Under the pieces are notes generated by a model, which was not told the origin of the DNA, ran no database searches, and worked only from the letters and a program-made list of their open reading frames with translations. A stretch of 64,000 nt of DNA from an uncultured Prevotella sp. Lineage in GTDB: Bacteria; Bacteroidota; Bacteroidia; Bacteroidales; Bacteroidaceae. The stretch lies in NCBI GenBank assembly GCA_900315955.1, contig ONBC01000028.1, positions 1 through 64,000 on the forward strand, given 5' to 3'. A program made the translations under genes and the position numbers. This document shows positions 7,471 to 16,669 of this stretch, one piece after another (the first letter of the stretch is position 1; every line of letters begins with the position of its first letter).

Positions 7471-7884
7471 TTAGAACTCAACCGTTCTTGAACCGTCCTC
7501 ATTCTGCGTGATGGTCACCTTCACGGCATCTCCCGGAAGGATCTCTTCGATGAGCTCCGGCCACTCAATGAAGCAAAGGCTGCCACTGTAGAAGTAATCC
7601 TCATACCCCATATCATAGACCTCTTCCAACTTCTTAATTCGATAGAAGTCGAAATGATAGATATGACTGTCATCCTTTGTGGATGTATAGTCGTTGACGA
7701 TAGCGAATGTAGGAGAGGTGATGACATCCTCTACCCCTAACTCCTCGCAGATCGCTTTGATGAATGTGGTCTTTCCCGCACCCATCTTACCATAAAAAGC
7801 AAACACATGACCTTTGCCCATGTTCTTAATGAACTCGCGGGCTGCCTCATGAATGCTGTCCAATGATTTAATTGTAATCTTCAT
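7471..7884 (-). CDS. tsaE: tRNA threonylcarbamoyladenosine biosynthesis ATPase TsaE (YjeE)
   Basis: 137 residues with a Walker A motif GKMGAGKTT (about 32-40), then the family segment [11 protein letters not shown] (about 56-66) and the acidic HFDFYR block. TsaE hydrolyses ATP to drive the TsaB-TsaD complex that makes t6A37 on ANN-decoding tRNAs; the partners are not in this window. Length is that of a stand-alone TsaE, without the kinase fusions seen elsewhere. It lies downstream of dnaE on the same strand after a 104-base repetitive gap. Confidence 0.92.
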   Translation of the reverse strand: MKITIKSLDSIHEAAREFIKNMGKGHVFAFYGKMGAGKTTFIKAICEELGVEDVITSPTFAIVNDYTSTKDDSHIYHFDFYRIKKLEEVYDMGYEDYFYSGSLCFIEWPELIEEILPGDAVKVTITQNEDGSRTVEF

Positions 7885-7889
7885 TGTAT

Positions 7890-7978
7890 TTTGAGTTTAT
7901 GAGTTTTAAAGTTTGTGAGTTGATGAGTTTGTGAGTTTGTGAGTTGATGAACTCAAAAACTCAAAACTCAAAAACTTA
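7890..7978. repeat. GAGTTTGTGAGTT low-complexity repeat
   Basis: Degenerate tandem copies of GAGTTTGTGAGTTGAT followed by inverted ACTCAAAAACTC units. They fill most of the dnaE-tsaE gap, can fold back on themselves, and may act as a weak terminator. Confidence 0.6.
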
Positions 7979-7988
7979 TTAACTTTCT

Positions 7989-10900
7989 TCAATTGACATG
8001 ATAGCTCATCTCGGGCCGACTGTCAATATATTGAACCAGTTCTTTGCCCACTTCAATCTGTTGTTTCTGCGAACGCAGGAGCACATTCATGTGCGCTTCC
8101 TCATCGATGATATTGAAATAGAGCTCTGTATGCCCCGGTGTCTCACTGACAATCGACATCACATCGTTGACCATCGTCTCATCGATGGCTTTGCTGGGCA
8201 CATTGATCGTGAAGCGCTCGACGCGCTCGTTCTTTACCGTCTGCAGATATTCAATGTTCTGTATCTGCAGCGAATAGGACTGGCTTGTGGGATAGAGCTT
8301 CACATATCGTGCCTTCACAAAGACCGAACAGCCGACCGTCAGCTTGCCATTCCATTTGCCCCACTCCTCTCCGAAGAGCGCTATCTCGCCGGAGCCACTG
8401 AAATCCTCTATCGTGACCAGCCCGAAAGGAGAGCCGCGCTTGGTGAACTTCTGCGTGGCTTTCGTGACGATACCGCCAAAGGTGAGATCCTCACGCTGCG
8501 CCAACTCATTCTGGTTGCCGCGGTCACCAATCTCCGTGCAGGTCGTGTTACACATATTATTAAGGATCAGCGAATAATCATCCAACGGATGAGCAGAAAG
8601 ATAGATACCCACAAGATCTTTCTCACGACCTAAACGCTCAATGCTGCTCCACTCCTCAGCCTTCGGAGCCGGCGGAAGCGCCACGGCCACATCAGCGCTC
8701 ATGGCACCAAACAACGAGTTGGCGGCATCTTTCTTATCCTGTTGATACTGCTGTCCAAAACGCACCAGACTGTCGAGGAACACCTCTCCCTTGGGATTGG
8801 CGGCGAGATACTGCTCGCGCATCAGTCCGAAACAATCGAAGCCGCCACTCAGCGCCAGACTCTCAAAGGCCTTGCGGTTGACATCCTTGAGGCTGACCCG
8901 CTCAGCAAAATCGTAGATGTCCTTATAAGGACCATGGGCCTGACGCTCACTGACGATAGCGGCGGCAGCAGCCGAGCCCATGCCTTTGATGGCCGACAAG
9001 CCGAAACGGATCTCACCCTTGTCGTTGACACCAAACTCCACATAACTCTCGTTGACGCTCGGACCCAGTGTCGGAATATTCATCGCCTTGCACTCCTCCA
9101 TGAGCTTCGTTATCTCACCGATATCCGAGAAACGACGCGTCATCAACGCTGCCATATATTCAGCGGGATAATGGGCTTTCAGATAGGCTGTCTGATAAGC
9201 GACCCACGAATAACAGGTGGCGTGCGATTTATTGAAAGCATAAGAAGCAAACTTCTCCCAGTCGCTCCAGATCTTTTCCAAGATCTTCGGGTCGTGTCCG
9301 TTCTCCGCGCCCTGCTTGAGAAACTTCGGCTTCATCGCGTCGACGATGGCCTTTTTCTTCTTACCCATGGCCTTACGCAAGGCATCACTCTCGCCACGGG
9401 TGAAGTTGGCCAGCTGACGGGAGAGCAACATCACCTGCTCCTGATAGACCGTGATGCCGTAGGTGTCCTTCAGATACTTCTCCATGCAGGGGATATCATA
9501 CTTGATACGCGACGGATCCTTCTTACGGGCGATGAACTCGGGGATGTAATCCATAGGTCCCGGGCGATAGAGGGCATTCATAGCGATGAGGTCTTCGAAG
9601 ACCGTAGGATGAAGCTCCTTCAGATATTTCTGCATTCCCGGCGACTCAAACTGGAACGTTCCGATGGTACGACCCTCCTGATAGAGCTTATAGGTCAGGT
9701 CGTCGTCAATAGGGATGTTGTCAAGGTCTATCTCCTTTCCCGTTGTCTGCTTGATCACCTTCACCGCCTCTTTCAGCTCCGAGAGGGTTTTCAGGCCGAG
9801 GAAGTCCATCTTGATAAGACCAGTCGACTCGATGACGTGGCCGTCGTACTGTGTCACGTCACACTTGCGGTCGGGGAAATCAGGGTCGTCAGCCGTTGAC
9901 ACCGGCACCCAGTCGCTGATCGGGTCCCGGCAGATGATGAATCCGCAGGCGTGGATGCCCGTACCCCGGATCGTTCCCTCGAGCATCTTGGCATACTTGA
10001 TGGTGTTCCGCTCCCGCGGATCCATCGAGCTCTCCGCCTCACGCAGCTCCGGCGTGCACTTGATGGCATTTCCTAAGTTCATCTTCAAGCCATCGGGCAG
10101 ACGGTCGGGGATGGCTTTCTTCAAAGCGTTGGCACGCTCCAGCGGAAGTTTCTCCACACGGGCGACATCCGAGATGGAGTTTTTTGTCGCCATGCTCGAA
10201 TAGGTGATGATATGCGCACAGTTCTCCTTGCCATACTTGTCCATCACCCACTGCAGCACCTTTCCGCGACCGTCATCATCAAAGTCGGTATCAATATCTG
10301 GGAGGTTGACACGGTCAGGATTGAGAAAACGCTCAAACAGAAGGTCATATTTCAATGGGTCTATCTTCGTGATACCCAAGCAATAAGCCACGACAGAGCC
10401 GGCCGCAGAGCCACGCCCCGGTCCTACCCAAACGCCAAGCTGGTCGCGGGCCGCGTTGATGAAGTCCTGCACAATGAGGAAGTAGCCCGGGAAACCCATC
10501 GTCTTCATGACATGCAGCTCAAACTTCACATGCTCCCGCACATTGTCGGGGATAGGGTCGCCATAGCGCTTCTTCGCGCCGTCATAAGCCAGTTTGGCAA
10601 GATAGTCGGCCTCAAACTTGATGCGATAGACCTTGTTGTAGCCACCCAAGCGCTCTATCACGGCATCCGCCTTGTCTTTCGGCAACGGGTTCTCACCGTT
10701 CTCGTCGGTGGTGAACTCCTTATAAAGTTGTTCCTTCGTAAATTTCTCATGCCACTCCTCCTCTGTTCCGAAACTCTCGGGGATGGGGAAGAAGGGCATG
10801 ATCGGTCCGTGGTCGATACTGTAGATCTCCACCTTATCCAAGATCTCCAAGGTATTTGACAACGCCTCCGGCACATCGGCGAAGATCGCGTTCATCTCCG

Positions 10901-11708
10901 CCCGTGTCTTGAACCACTCCTGCTTCGTATAGACCATACGCGTTGGATCGTCAAGATCCTTGCCCGTAGCCAAACAGAGCAGGTGGTCGTGGGCCTCTGC
11001 TGTCTCCTTATCCTCGAAGTGACAGTCGTTGGTACAGATCAGCTTGATGCTGTACTCCTTCGCGAACTGCATCAGCACTTTGTTCACCTTCTGCTGTAAA
11101 GGATAGGTCTCGCGGTTGGCATGCACATTAGGGTCGGTGACCTGATGACGCTGAAGCTCTAAGTAGAAATCGTCGCCAAAGAGATGATGATACCATTCCA
11201 CCGCCTCCCGTGCGCCCGCTATATCTCCTTTCATGATCTTCTGAGGGATCTCACCCCCTAAGCAAGCAGAGGAGACGATGAGATCCTCGTGATATTTCTC
11301 CAGGTCGAAGCGGTCGGTACGAGGCTTATAGTAGTAGCCGTCTACCCAGGAGCGACTGACGAGCTTGATAAGATTCTTATAGCCGTGATAGTTCTTGGCC
11401 AGGACGATCAGGTGATAGCCGGATCCGTCTCCCGCCGCCTTGTCCCTGTCCTCCTTACGGTGGTGGGCGACATACATCTCACAGCCGAAGATAGGTTTGA
11501 AAGGCTCCTGCCCTTCAGCCTTGCGCTTCTTGTTGACGGATGCGCAATAGTCGGAGAACTCCTTGATACCATACATGACACCATGATCCGTGATGGCCAT
11601 GCCTTTCATCCCGTCTTTAATAGCCTTGTCAACGAGGTGGGGCACCTTCGACTGTCCGTCAAGAATACTATAATGTGTATGAACGTGTAAATGTACGAAA
11701 TCTTCCAT
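7989..11708 (-). CDS. dnaE: DNA polymerase III alpha subunit
   Basis: Replicative polymerase, 1239 residues. An N-terminal PHP domain begins MEDFVHLHVHTHYSILDG; the polymerase core carries the catalytic acidic motif PDIDTDFDD near residue 470; C-terminal helix-hairpin-helix, beta-binding and OB-fold regions follow. The frame stays open upstream to 11759, but a well-spaced promoter lies there (TTTG at 11757-11760, 20 bases, TAACTTTA at 11729-11736), so the ATG at 11706-11708 is chosen. The gene is transcribed leftward and diverges from psd. The DnaE1-type domain order fits the main replicase, not an error-prone DnaE2. Confidence 0.95.
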   Translation of the reverse strand: MEDFVHLHVHTHYSILDGQSKVPHLVDKAIKDGMKGMAITDHGVMYGIKEFSDYCASVNKKRKAEGQEPFKPIFGCEMYVAHHRKEDRDKAAGDGSGYHLIVLAKNYHGYKNLIKLVSRSWVDGYYYKPRTDRFDLEKYHEDLIVSSACLGGEIPQKIMKGDIAGAREAVEWYHHLFGDDFYLELQRHQVTDPNVHANRETYPLQQKVNKVLMQFAKEYSIKLICTNDCHFEDKETAEAHDHLLCLATGKDLDDPTRMVYTKQEWFKTRAEMNAIFADVPEALSNTLEILDKVEIYSIDHGPIMPFFPIPESFGTEEEWHEKFTKEQLYKEFTTDENGENPLPKDKADAVIERLGGYNKVYRIKFEADYLAKLAYDGAKKRYGDPIPDNVREHVKFELHVMKTMGFPGYFLIVQDFINAARDQLGVWVGPGRGSAAGSVVAYCLGITKIDPLKYDLLFERFLNPDRVNLPDIDTDFDDDGRGKVLQWVMDKYGKENCAHIITYSSMATKNSISDVARVEKLPLERANALKKAIPDRLPDGLKMNLGNAIKCTPELREAESSMDPRERNTIKYAKMLEGTIRGTGIHACGFIICRDPISDWVPVSTADDPDFPDRKCDVTQYDGHVIESTGLIKMDFLGLKTLSELKEAVKVIKQTTGKEIDLDNIPIDDDLTYKLYQEGRTIGTFQFESPGMQKYLKELHPTVFEDLIAMNALYRPGPMDYIPEFIARKKDPSRIKYDIPCMEKYLKDTYGITVYQEQVMLLSRQLANFTRGESDALRKAMGKKKKAIVDAMKPKFLKQGAENGHDPKILEKIWSDWEKFASYAFNKSHATCYSWVAYQTAYLKAHYPAEYMAALMTRRFSDIGEITKLMEECKAMNIPTLGPSVNESYVEFGVNDKGEIRFGLSAIKGMGSAAAAAIVSERQAHGPYKDIYDFAERVSLKDVNRKAFESLALSGGFDCFGLMREQYLAANPKGEVFLDSLVRFGQQYQQDKKDAANSLFGAMSADVAVALPPAPKAEEWSSIERLGREKDLVGIYLSAHPLDDYSLILNNMCNTTCTEIGDRGNQNELAQREDLTFGGIVTKATQKFTKRGSPFGLVTIEDFSGSGEIALFGEEWGKWNGKLTVGCSVFVKARYVKLYPTSQSYSLQIQNIEYLQTVKNERVERFTINVPSKAIDETMVNDVMSIVSETPGHTELYFNIIDEEAHMNVLLRSQKQQIEVGKELVQYIDSRPEMSYHVN

Positions 11709-11728
11709 GAACGCTTTCTTTGTGAGTG

Positions 11729-11760
11729 TAAAGTTACGCTGAAAAAACGATATAAGCAAA
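11729..11760 (-). promoter_or_regulatory. Promoter of dnaE
   Basis: On the minus strand, TTTG (11760-11757), a 20-base gap and TAACTTTA (11736-11729). It decides the dnaE start. Confidence 0.6.
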
Positions 11761-11776
11761 AGAAGAATAGAAAATA

Positions 11777-11808
11777 TTTGCGAGTTCTATGGAAAAAGGT
11801 TAACTTTG
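11777..11808 (+). promoter_or_regulatory. Promoter of the psd-pssA operon
   Basis: TTTG (11777-11780), a 20-base gap and TAACTTTG (11801-11808) followed by CA: an excellent match to the Bacteroidetes consensus. Confidence 0.75.
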
Positions 11809-11857
11809 CAGAGCAAAAGAACTTATTTGACGTTGCAAAACAGCCAAATTATAAGTT

Positions 11858-12553
11858 ATGGGTAAAAGAATCAAGAAACTAAAGAAAATACGCATACACA
11901 GAGAAGGCGTGGACCAGTTGGTTGGCGGCTTGGCATTCATCGCAATAGTAGGTTATATACTGTGGCATTTTGTAGCTATTCCCTGGATCTTTTGGGCATT
12001 CATTGTCGTCTTCGGTATCCTGTATGGCATTGCCGTGAATTTCTACCAGTGCCCGATCCGTTATCTGAACGTTGAAGATACCGACGGCATCGTCGTGGCT
12101 CCGGCCGACGGCAAGATTGTCGTCATAGAGGAAGTGAATGAGAACACCTACTTCCATGACCGCCGGATACAGGTCTCCATCTTCATGAGTCTGACCAATG
12201 TCCATGCCAACTGGTTTCCCGTGGATGGCAAAGTGAAATTTGTCAAGCATTTCAATGGCAACTACCATAAGGCATGGCTTCCCAAGGCCAGCATGGAGAA
12301 CGAGCATACCGATACCATGATCACCACTGAAGACGGTACGGATATTCTCTGCCGTCAGATTGCCGGTGCGGTGGCGCGCCGCATCGTGACCTACGCCAAA
12401 GAGGGAGAAGAATGCTACATCGATGAGCACTTGGGCTTCATCAAGTTAGGCTCCCGGGTGGATGTCTTCCTGCCACTGGGTACGGAGATCTGTGTCAAGA
12501 TGAACCAGAAGACCACCGGTGACCAGACGATCATTGCAAAATTGAAAAAATGA
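11858..12553 (+). CDS. psd: Phosphatidylserine decarboxylase (pro-enzyme)
   Basis: 231 residues, the short PSD class. A hydrophobic N-terminal hairpin (about 22-62) precedes the catalytic part. The self-cleavage motif LGSR is at 197-200; cleavage before Ser199 would create the pyruvoyl group of the small alpha chain. [10 protein letters not shown] (about 115-124) is also typical. It converts phosphatidylserine to phosphatidylethanolamine at the inner membrane. Its stop overlaps the start of pssA (ATGA), so the enzymes for PS synthesis and decarboxylation are translationally coupled. Confidence 0.93.
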   Translation: MGKRIKKLKKIRIHREGVDQLVGGLAFIAIVGYILWHFVAIPWIFWAFIVVFGILYGIAVNFYQCPIRYLNVEDTDGIVVAPADGKIVVIEEVNENTYFHDRRIQVSIFMSLTNVHANWFPVDGKVKFVKHFNGNYHKAWLPKASMENEHTDTMITTEDGTDILCRQIAGAVARRIVTYAKEGEECYIDEHLGFIKLGSRVDVFLPLGTEICVKMNQKTTGDQTIIAKLKK

Positions 12554-13299
12554 AACTTATTAATTTTCCGAACACCCTGACTTGTTGCAACCTTATCTCA
12601 GGCTGCATCGCCACATGTTTTGCTTTCTTCCATAGCCCCGATTTGGCATTGCTGTGGATCATCATTGGAGCCGTGTTCGACTTCTTCGACGGCATGAGCG
12701 CCCGCCTCTTTCATGTCTCGTCTCCCATCGGTAAGGAATTGGATTCGTTGGCAGATGATGTCACCTTCGGCGTGGCACCATCGACCATCATCTTCTCGCA
12801 ACTGTTGGTCATGAACTTCCCCTCGTTCTTGGGAGTCGTTGCCGACTATCTCCCGTTTGTGGCATACATCATGGCAGCTTTCTCTGCCCTGCGCTTGGCA
12901 AAGTTCAACCTTGACGAGCGCCAGACGATGGGCTTCATCGGGCTGCCCACTCCTGCCAATGCGCTGTTCTGGGGATCGCTGATCCTCTGTCTGGGCAACT
13001 GGCTCAACACGCTCCCCGCCGGTGCGGGCATCGTCATCCTGCTGATGCTGGTCAGTTCCTGGCTGCTCATCTCTGAGATACCGATGTTTGCCCTCAAGTT
13101 TAAGCACTGGGGATGGAAAGGCAACGAGCTGCGCTATTCTTTCATTGCCATCTCGGCAGCGATCATCATCGCCTCTACCCTTTATCAGGGTTTCTCTGGC
13201 CAAGGCTTCCTTGCCGGCTTCTTAGGTGCCTGGTGGATCGTCATTCTGTTGTATGTGCTCTTGTCTCTTGTCAGCGACGCGACAGTAAAGAAGGCATAG
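12550..13299 (+). CDS. pssA: CDP-diacylglycerol--serine O-phosphatidyltransferase
   Basis: 249-residue polytopic membrane protein of the CDP-alcohol phosphatidyltransferase family. The signature D-G-x2-A-R-x8-G-x3-D-x3-D is visible from about residue 41 (DFFDGMSAR, then [10 protein letters not shown]). About seven to eight hydrophobic segments follow. It joins CDP-diacylglycerol and serine to make phosphatidylserine for the Psd encoded just upstream (4-base overlap). Membrane-bound type II enzyme by this motif. It converges with dinB across a 240-base gap. Confidence 0.93.
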   Translation: MKLINFPNTLTCCNLISGCIATCFAFFHSPDLALLWIIIGAVFDFFDGMSARLFHVSSPIGKELDSLADDVTFGVAPSTIIFSQLLVMNFPSFLGVVADYLPFVAYIMAAFSALRLAKFNLDERQTMGFIGLPTPANALFWGSLILCLGNWLNTLPAGAGIVILLMLVSSWLLISEIPMFALKFKHWGWKGNELRYSFIAISAAIIIASTLYQGFSGQGFLAGFLGAWWIVILLYVLLSLVSDATVKKA

Positions 13300-13372
13300 A
13301 CATATTAGTAGTTGCTGAACGCTCTGAAGACTGTTGCCGGCCCATTGGCTGACAATTAATTCCGACCACTTT

Positions 13373-13428
13373 TCTTTACAAAAAGTACAAAGTTTTGAAC
13401 TTGAAACCGGACGAAAGAGAACCCGAAC
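13373..13428 (+). repeat. Dispersed intergenic repeat, copy A
   Basis: TCTTTACAAAAAGTACAAAG begins a roughly 55-base block that is also found, diverged, at 39249-39303. A shorter piece (CTTGAAACCG...GAACATGAT) recurs at 16276-16300. It lies at the convergent ends of pssA and dinB. Confidence 0.55.
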
Positions 13429-13435
13429 ATGATGG

Positions 13436-14542
13436 CTATCGGTCACCAAAGTCCAGCCACCCTTGCACCCAGTGGGGTTTGTCATCTCCCGTCGTTGGGT
13501 TGCTGACCGACAAGCCCACAAGCCGCACGGGATGGGTCGCGGAGTAATCCACCTTCTTCAGGAGCTGTTTTGCGAGCGGAAGGATCTGCTCTTTTGCTGT
13601 CAGCACCTTGGAAACGGTCACGCCACGGTTGATGATCGTGAAGTCGGAGTATTTGATTTTCAGCGTCAAGGTTTTGCCTTTGAAATCAGCCTTACGAAGT
13701 CGCTCAACAAGCTCTAAGACCAGGTGATAGAGCTCGATGATCATCTGCGACTGCATCGTGATGTCGGTCTCCATTGTCTCCTCACAGCCTACCGATTTGC
13801 GCAGACTCACGGGTTCCACGGGGCGGTCGTCGATGCCGCGCGAAAAATTATAATACACCTCCCCCGCTTTTCCGAATACTTCCTTCAGATGATTGAGCGA
13901 CACCGCCCGAAGATCAGCGCCCGTGAAGATCCCTATCTTGTGCATTCGCTGCAACGTCTTGGGGCCCACGCCCCAGAACTTCTCCACGGGGAGGTGAGCG
14001 ATAAAGTCGGGTGCTTCCTCCGGCTTGACCTCAAACTGTCCGTCAGGCTTGTTGTAGTCGCTGGAGATCTTCGCTAAAAACTTATTGTAAGAGATGCCCG
14101 CGGAAGCCGTGAGATGAAGCTGTTCACGGATACGTGTCCTTATCTCCGAGGCGATGGCCGCCGGATCCATGATATTTTTCTTATTATGGGTCACGTCAAG
14201 AAAAGCCTCATCGATGGAGATAGGCTCGATGAGGTCGGTATAATCCTTAAAAATAGCGTGCACCTGGTCGGACACCTCCCGGTAATGCTCATGATGGCCT
14301 TCCACGACGATGAGCGCGGGGCAATAGCGCTTTGCCGTAGACATCGCCATGGCAGAGTGCACACCAAATCTCCGCGCCTCGTAGCTCGCTGTCGAGACCA
14401 CACCGCGCGGACCGTCATAACCCACGGCTATCGGCTTGCCTTTCAGTTCCGGATGATCACGCTGCTCTACGGAAGCAAAGAACGCATCCATGTCGACATG
14501 GATGATCTTTCGACAGTCCGTCGCGGACACCGATTGTGGCAT
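13436..14542 (-). CDS. dinB: DNA polymerase IV (Y-family translesion polymerase)
   Basis: 368 residues from the ATG at 14542. The frame can also start at GTG 14551, overlapping the ykvA stop. Palm motifs HVDMDAFF (Asp17 and Asp19) and SIDEAFLD (Asp111, Glu112) are intact, and helix-hairpin-helix (FWGVGPKT) and little-finger domains follow. It copies past damaged bases with low fidelity. A canonical C-terminal clamp-binding peptide is not obvious to me. It is the last gene of a leftward run (membrane protein, YkvA, DinB) with very short spacing. No SOS-type operator was recognised. Confidence 0.94.
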   Translation of the reverse strand: MPQSVSATDCRKIIHVDMDAFFASVEQRDHPELKGKPIAVGYDGPRGVVSTASYEARRFGVHSAMAMSTAKRYCPALIVVEGHHEHYREVSDQVHAIFKDYTDLIEPISIDEAFLDVTHNKKNIMDPAAIASEIRTRIREQLHLTASAGISYNKFLAKISSDYNKPDGQFEVKPEEAPDFIAHLPVEKFWGVGPKTLQRMHKIGIFTGADLRAVSLNHLKEVFGKAGEVYYNFSRGIDDRPVEPVSLRKSVGCEETMETDITMQSQMIIELYHLVLELVERLRKADFKGKTLTLKIKYSDFTIINRGVTVSKVLTAKEQILPLAKQLLKKVDYSATHPVRLVGLSVSNPTTGDDKPHWVQGWLDFGDR

Positions 14543-14547
14543 AGGCC

Positions 14548-14952
14548 TCACTCGTTGGGGGTGGAGAAGATGTTGTCAGCCTCCTTCATCTCGTCCTCGT
14601 CAAACCATTTCGACAACTTGGCGTGTGCCTTCTCCCTGACCGAATCGGGCACTTCGCCCCACACCTTCTTCACCACGTAGAGCAGCACTGCCAAGTCATC
14701 GCCCAATCCTGCGATAGGGATGGCATCGGGGATGATGTCGAGCGGACTGATGAGGTAGCCCAAGGCACCGATGATGATCGCCTTGTCTTTCACCGACACA
14801 TCGTTGCTCTGTAAAGTGTAGTACAAGATAAGCGCCACATAGACGAGCTTGGCACCTGCACGCTTGGCTATACGTGAGATCTTGTCGATGAAGCCTTCCG
14901 ACGTGTAGTCGCCCTGATACTTCATGAAGTCGGGCAAATTGTTGTTCTCCAT
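14548..14952 (-). CDS. YkvA family (DUF1232) membrane protein
   Basis: 134 residues. The DUF1232 core is clear: KDKAIIIGALGYLISPLDII then PDAIP and GLGDDLAVL (about 55-93), preceded by one hydrophobic segment (KLVYVALILYYTL). The molecular role of the family is not known; members are small inner-membrane proteins. It follows the unknown membrane protein by 20 bases and precedes dinB by about 5, so the three are probably co-transcribed. Confidence 0.85.
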   Translation of the reverse strand: MENNNLPDFMKYQGDYTSEGFIDKISRIAKRAGAKLVYVALILYYTLQSNDVSVKDKAIIIGALGYLISPLDIIPDAIPIAGLGDDLAVLLYVVKKVWGEVPDSVREKAHAKLSKWFDEDEMKEADNIFSTPNE

Positions 14953-14972
14953 AAAACAGTGTTGATTCGGGG

Positions 14973-15398
14973 TTATTGTTTATTCTTCTGGTAAATCTCT
15001 ACACTTGCCGAAAACGCGGCAAGCTCCGGGTTCGCACGCTTGAGCCGGCTCAGGCGCGCTCTGACAAGCAGCATGACAAGGCCTTTGACCAGCAGGGCCA
15101 GGATCACGCCTGCCACCACGCCCGCAATGAGCGAATACTTTCCCCAAGGAAGCATGCTCTCGGGAAAGGCACTGAGCACGATGACCGGCAGGATCGCGAT
15201 GATGCCATACTTCGTGAGCTGCGCTTTCTGGCTCCCCTCACTGTCGAGGATGCGCTGATACTCAAAAAGATAATCGTCGAGCGCCTTACGCTCCAAGCCT
15301 TCCAGCACGGGGAAGTCGTCCTCCTCACCCCAACGCTCAATGGCGCGCGTGATGAGGTGCTCGTAGTCGTTCAGAATATTTGGTTGTAAGTCTTTCAT
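14973..15398 (-). CDS. Small membrane protein of unknown function
   Basis: 141 residues from the ATG at 15396-15398; an in-frame ATG four codons earlier (15408-15410) is possible. The frame remains open further upstream, but that DNA is the 3' end of rnpB, so longer starts are rejected. An acidic N-terminal half is followed by two membrane segments (about 64-84 and 91-112) and a basic tail. I recognise no family. It follows RNase P RNA within 11-23 bases and precedes ykvA by 20. Confidence 0.65.
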   Translation of the reverse strand: MKDLQPNILNDYEHLITRAIERWGEEDDFPVLEGLERKALDDYLFEYQRILDSEGSQKAQLTKYGIIAILPVIVLSAFPESMLPWGKYSLIAGVVAGVILALLVKGLVMLLVRARLSRLKRANPELAAFSASVEIYQKNKQ

Positions 15399-15420
15399 AG
15401 AATCAAACATTAAAAAGTAA

Positions 15421-15836
15421 GACAGTGCCCTGATAAGCCGGGTTCTGTATCCCCGCCTGAAAGCGGAGAGCCTTGTCATTTATCTAATCTGCAAGTCACC
15501 CTGCAGCTTTAGCGTTCTACCCTCCATCGTAGCCTTCAAGAGGCATCGGGCAGGCAACCCTGTCATGACGATGGTATACGCGAACTTGCAGCCTCCAGAC
15601 GGCACAGCCCTAACGGTCACCCGCCGGCTGGTGGTCTCTTACACCACCTTCTCACCCTTACCGGCACCGACTGTCCGGGAGCGGCTCCCGGAAGTATCAG
15701 GCACCGGCGGTTATTTTCTTCTGCCTACACCTGCTGTCACCAACAGCTTCCAGTTTCAGAAGTGGAGCGCCTTATGCTGCCCGGACTTTCCTCTCGCACC
15801 GCCAAGCGATGCCAGCGACAGGCCGGGGCACTGTCT
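15421..15836 (-). ncRNA. rnpB: RNase P RNA
   Basis: Catalytic RNA that trims tRNA 5' leaders. On the minus strand the 5' region contains the conserved AGAGGAAAGTCCGGGCA block and the 3' end contains the conserved CCGGCTTATCAGGG. The ends pair as helix P1 (GACAGTGCCC at the 5' end with GGGCACTGTC at the 3' end), which sets the boundaries. A TAATTTTG promoter box lies at 15847-15854. The length of about 416 suits a bacterial A-type RNA. Confidence 0.95.
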
Positions 15837-15846
15837 TACTACGCTG

Positions 15847-15854
15847 CAAAATTA
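15847..15854 (-). promoter_or_regulatory. Promoter box of rnpB
   Basis: TAATTTTG followed by CA on the minus strand, about 11 bases before the RNA 5' end, as expected for direct initiation. Confidence 0.65.
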
Positions 15855-15902
15855 ATAAAAACATTTATCAAACAACGCTGTTCGCTTGTTTTTTTATTTT
15901 TG

Positions 15903-15975
15903 AGAAGGCAGGAAGTCCAGAAGTCCGGAAGTTAAGAAGTTCGGAAGTCCGGAAGTTAAAGAAGTGCGGAAGTGC
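15903..15975. repeat. GAAGTCCGG-type short repeats
   Basis: Degenerate tandem copies of GAAGTCCGGAAGTTAA. Related units occur at 35440-35530 and weakly at 57640-57675. Confidence 0.6.
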
Positions 15976-15979
15976 TGTC

Positions 15980-16640
15980 AAATGTCTAAGCCTTGAGATG
16001 AGTGCATAAAAAGTAATGACTGAACTCCCGATACCCTATAAATGTGGCTTCTGCCATCTCCACGCCGCATGTCAGAATCGGCCTTTTGTTACGCTGTTAC
16101 GGTGTTACGGTGTTACGCAAGGGGACCCTCCCGCCCTTGCTGAAAGAGGAAAAAGTTTCACGGCATTTTGCGATTCAACTGCAATCGCGGGGCGATCACA
16201 GTGCAATCGGCCTGCGATTCTATCTCTATCGCCGCTTTGATGTTTCACGCAGCGGGACGACTGAATCTCTGCGCGCTTGAAACCGAACGGGGAACATGAT
16301 TCTAATAGTTTATAAATCAATATGTTATGCGAAAGTTATAAAAAAGTCGGGGGTGGTCTACCCAAAATCCTTGGAGGTCTTTGTTTATTTTCATAACTTT
16401 GCAACTGTAAACCCATGGAAGCACTCAAACCATCAAAACATCTGTGATCCCCAATGCTAAATCTCCATCCACACCGCCATGACCCTTGGTCTGACCGGCT
16501 GCATGTCACCACTTGCTACTCCAGTTATAAACGATTGTAAATTATTATCTCCTACTGCTGAAGAAGCGTTAAGTGTTAAAATCAAAGTGTTAAATACGAA
16601 TAAACATCACTGACAAATTGACAACTTTACGAAGAATGCC
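15980..16640. other. Gene-poor gap upstream of the HtrA gene
   Basis: About 660 bases without a convincing gene. It holds three GTTACGSTGTTACG-type units near 16088-16120, several CAATCG/CGATTG half-palindromes at 16170-16225, a fragment of the dispersed repeat (16276-16300), a strong TAACTTTG box at about 16394 and a 44-codon frame at 16479-16613 that lacks a ribosome site. The last looks like degenerate coding DNA. Confidence 0.5.
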
Positions 16641-16642
16641 CT

Positions 16643-16650
16643 TATATTTG
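16643..16650 (+). promoter_or_regulatory. Promoter box of the HtrA gene
   Basis: TATATTTG followed by CA, 20 bases before the ATG at 16670. Confidence 0.6.
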
Positions 16651-16669
16651 CAAGCGTAAAAGCAACAAA

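Noticed and set aside
8742..9899. A 385-codon open frame antisense to dnaE
   Set aside because: It lies wholly within the conserved polymerase domain of dnaE and has no recognisable fold or start signals.
16016..16280. Two overlapping 74-78-codon frames in the gap before the HtrA gene
   Set aside because: They run through short palindromes and tandem units, lack a promoter or ribosome site and resemble no protein.
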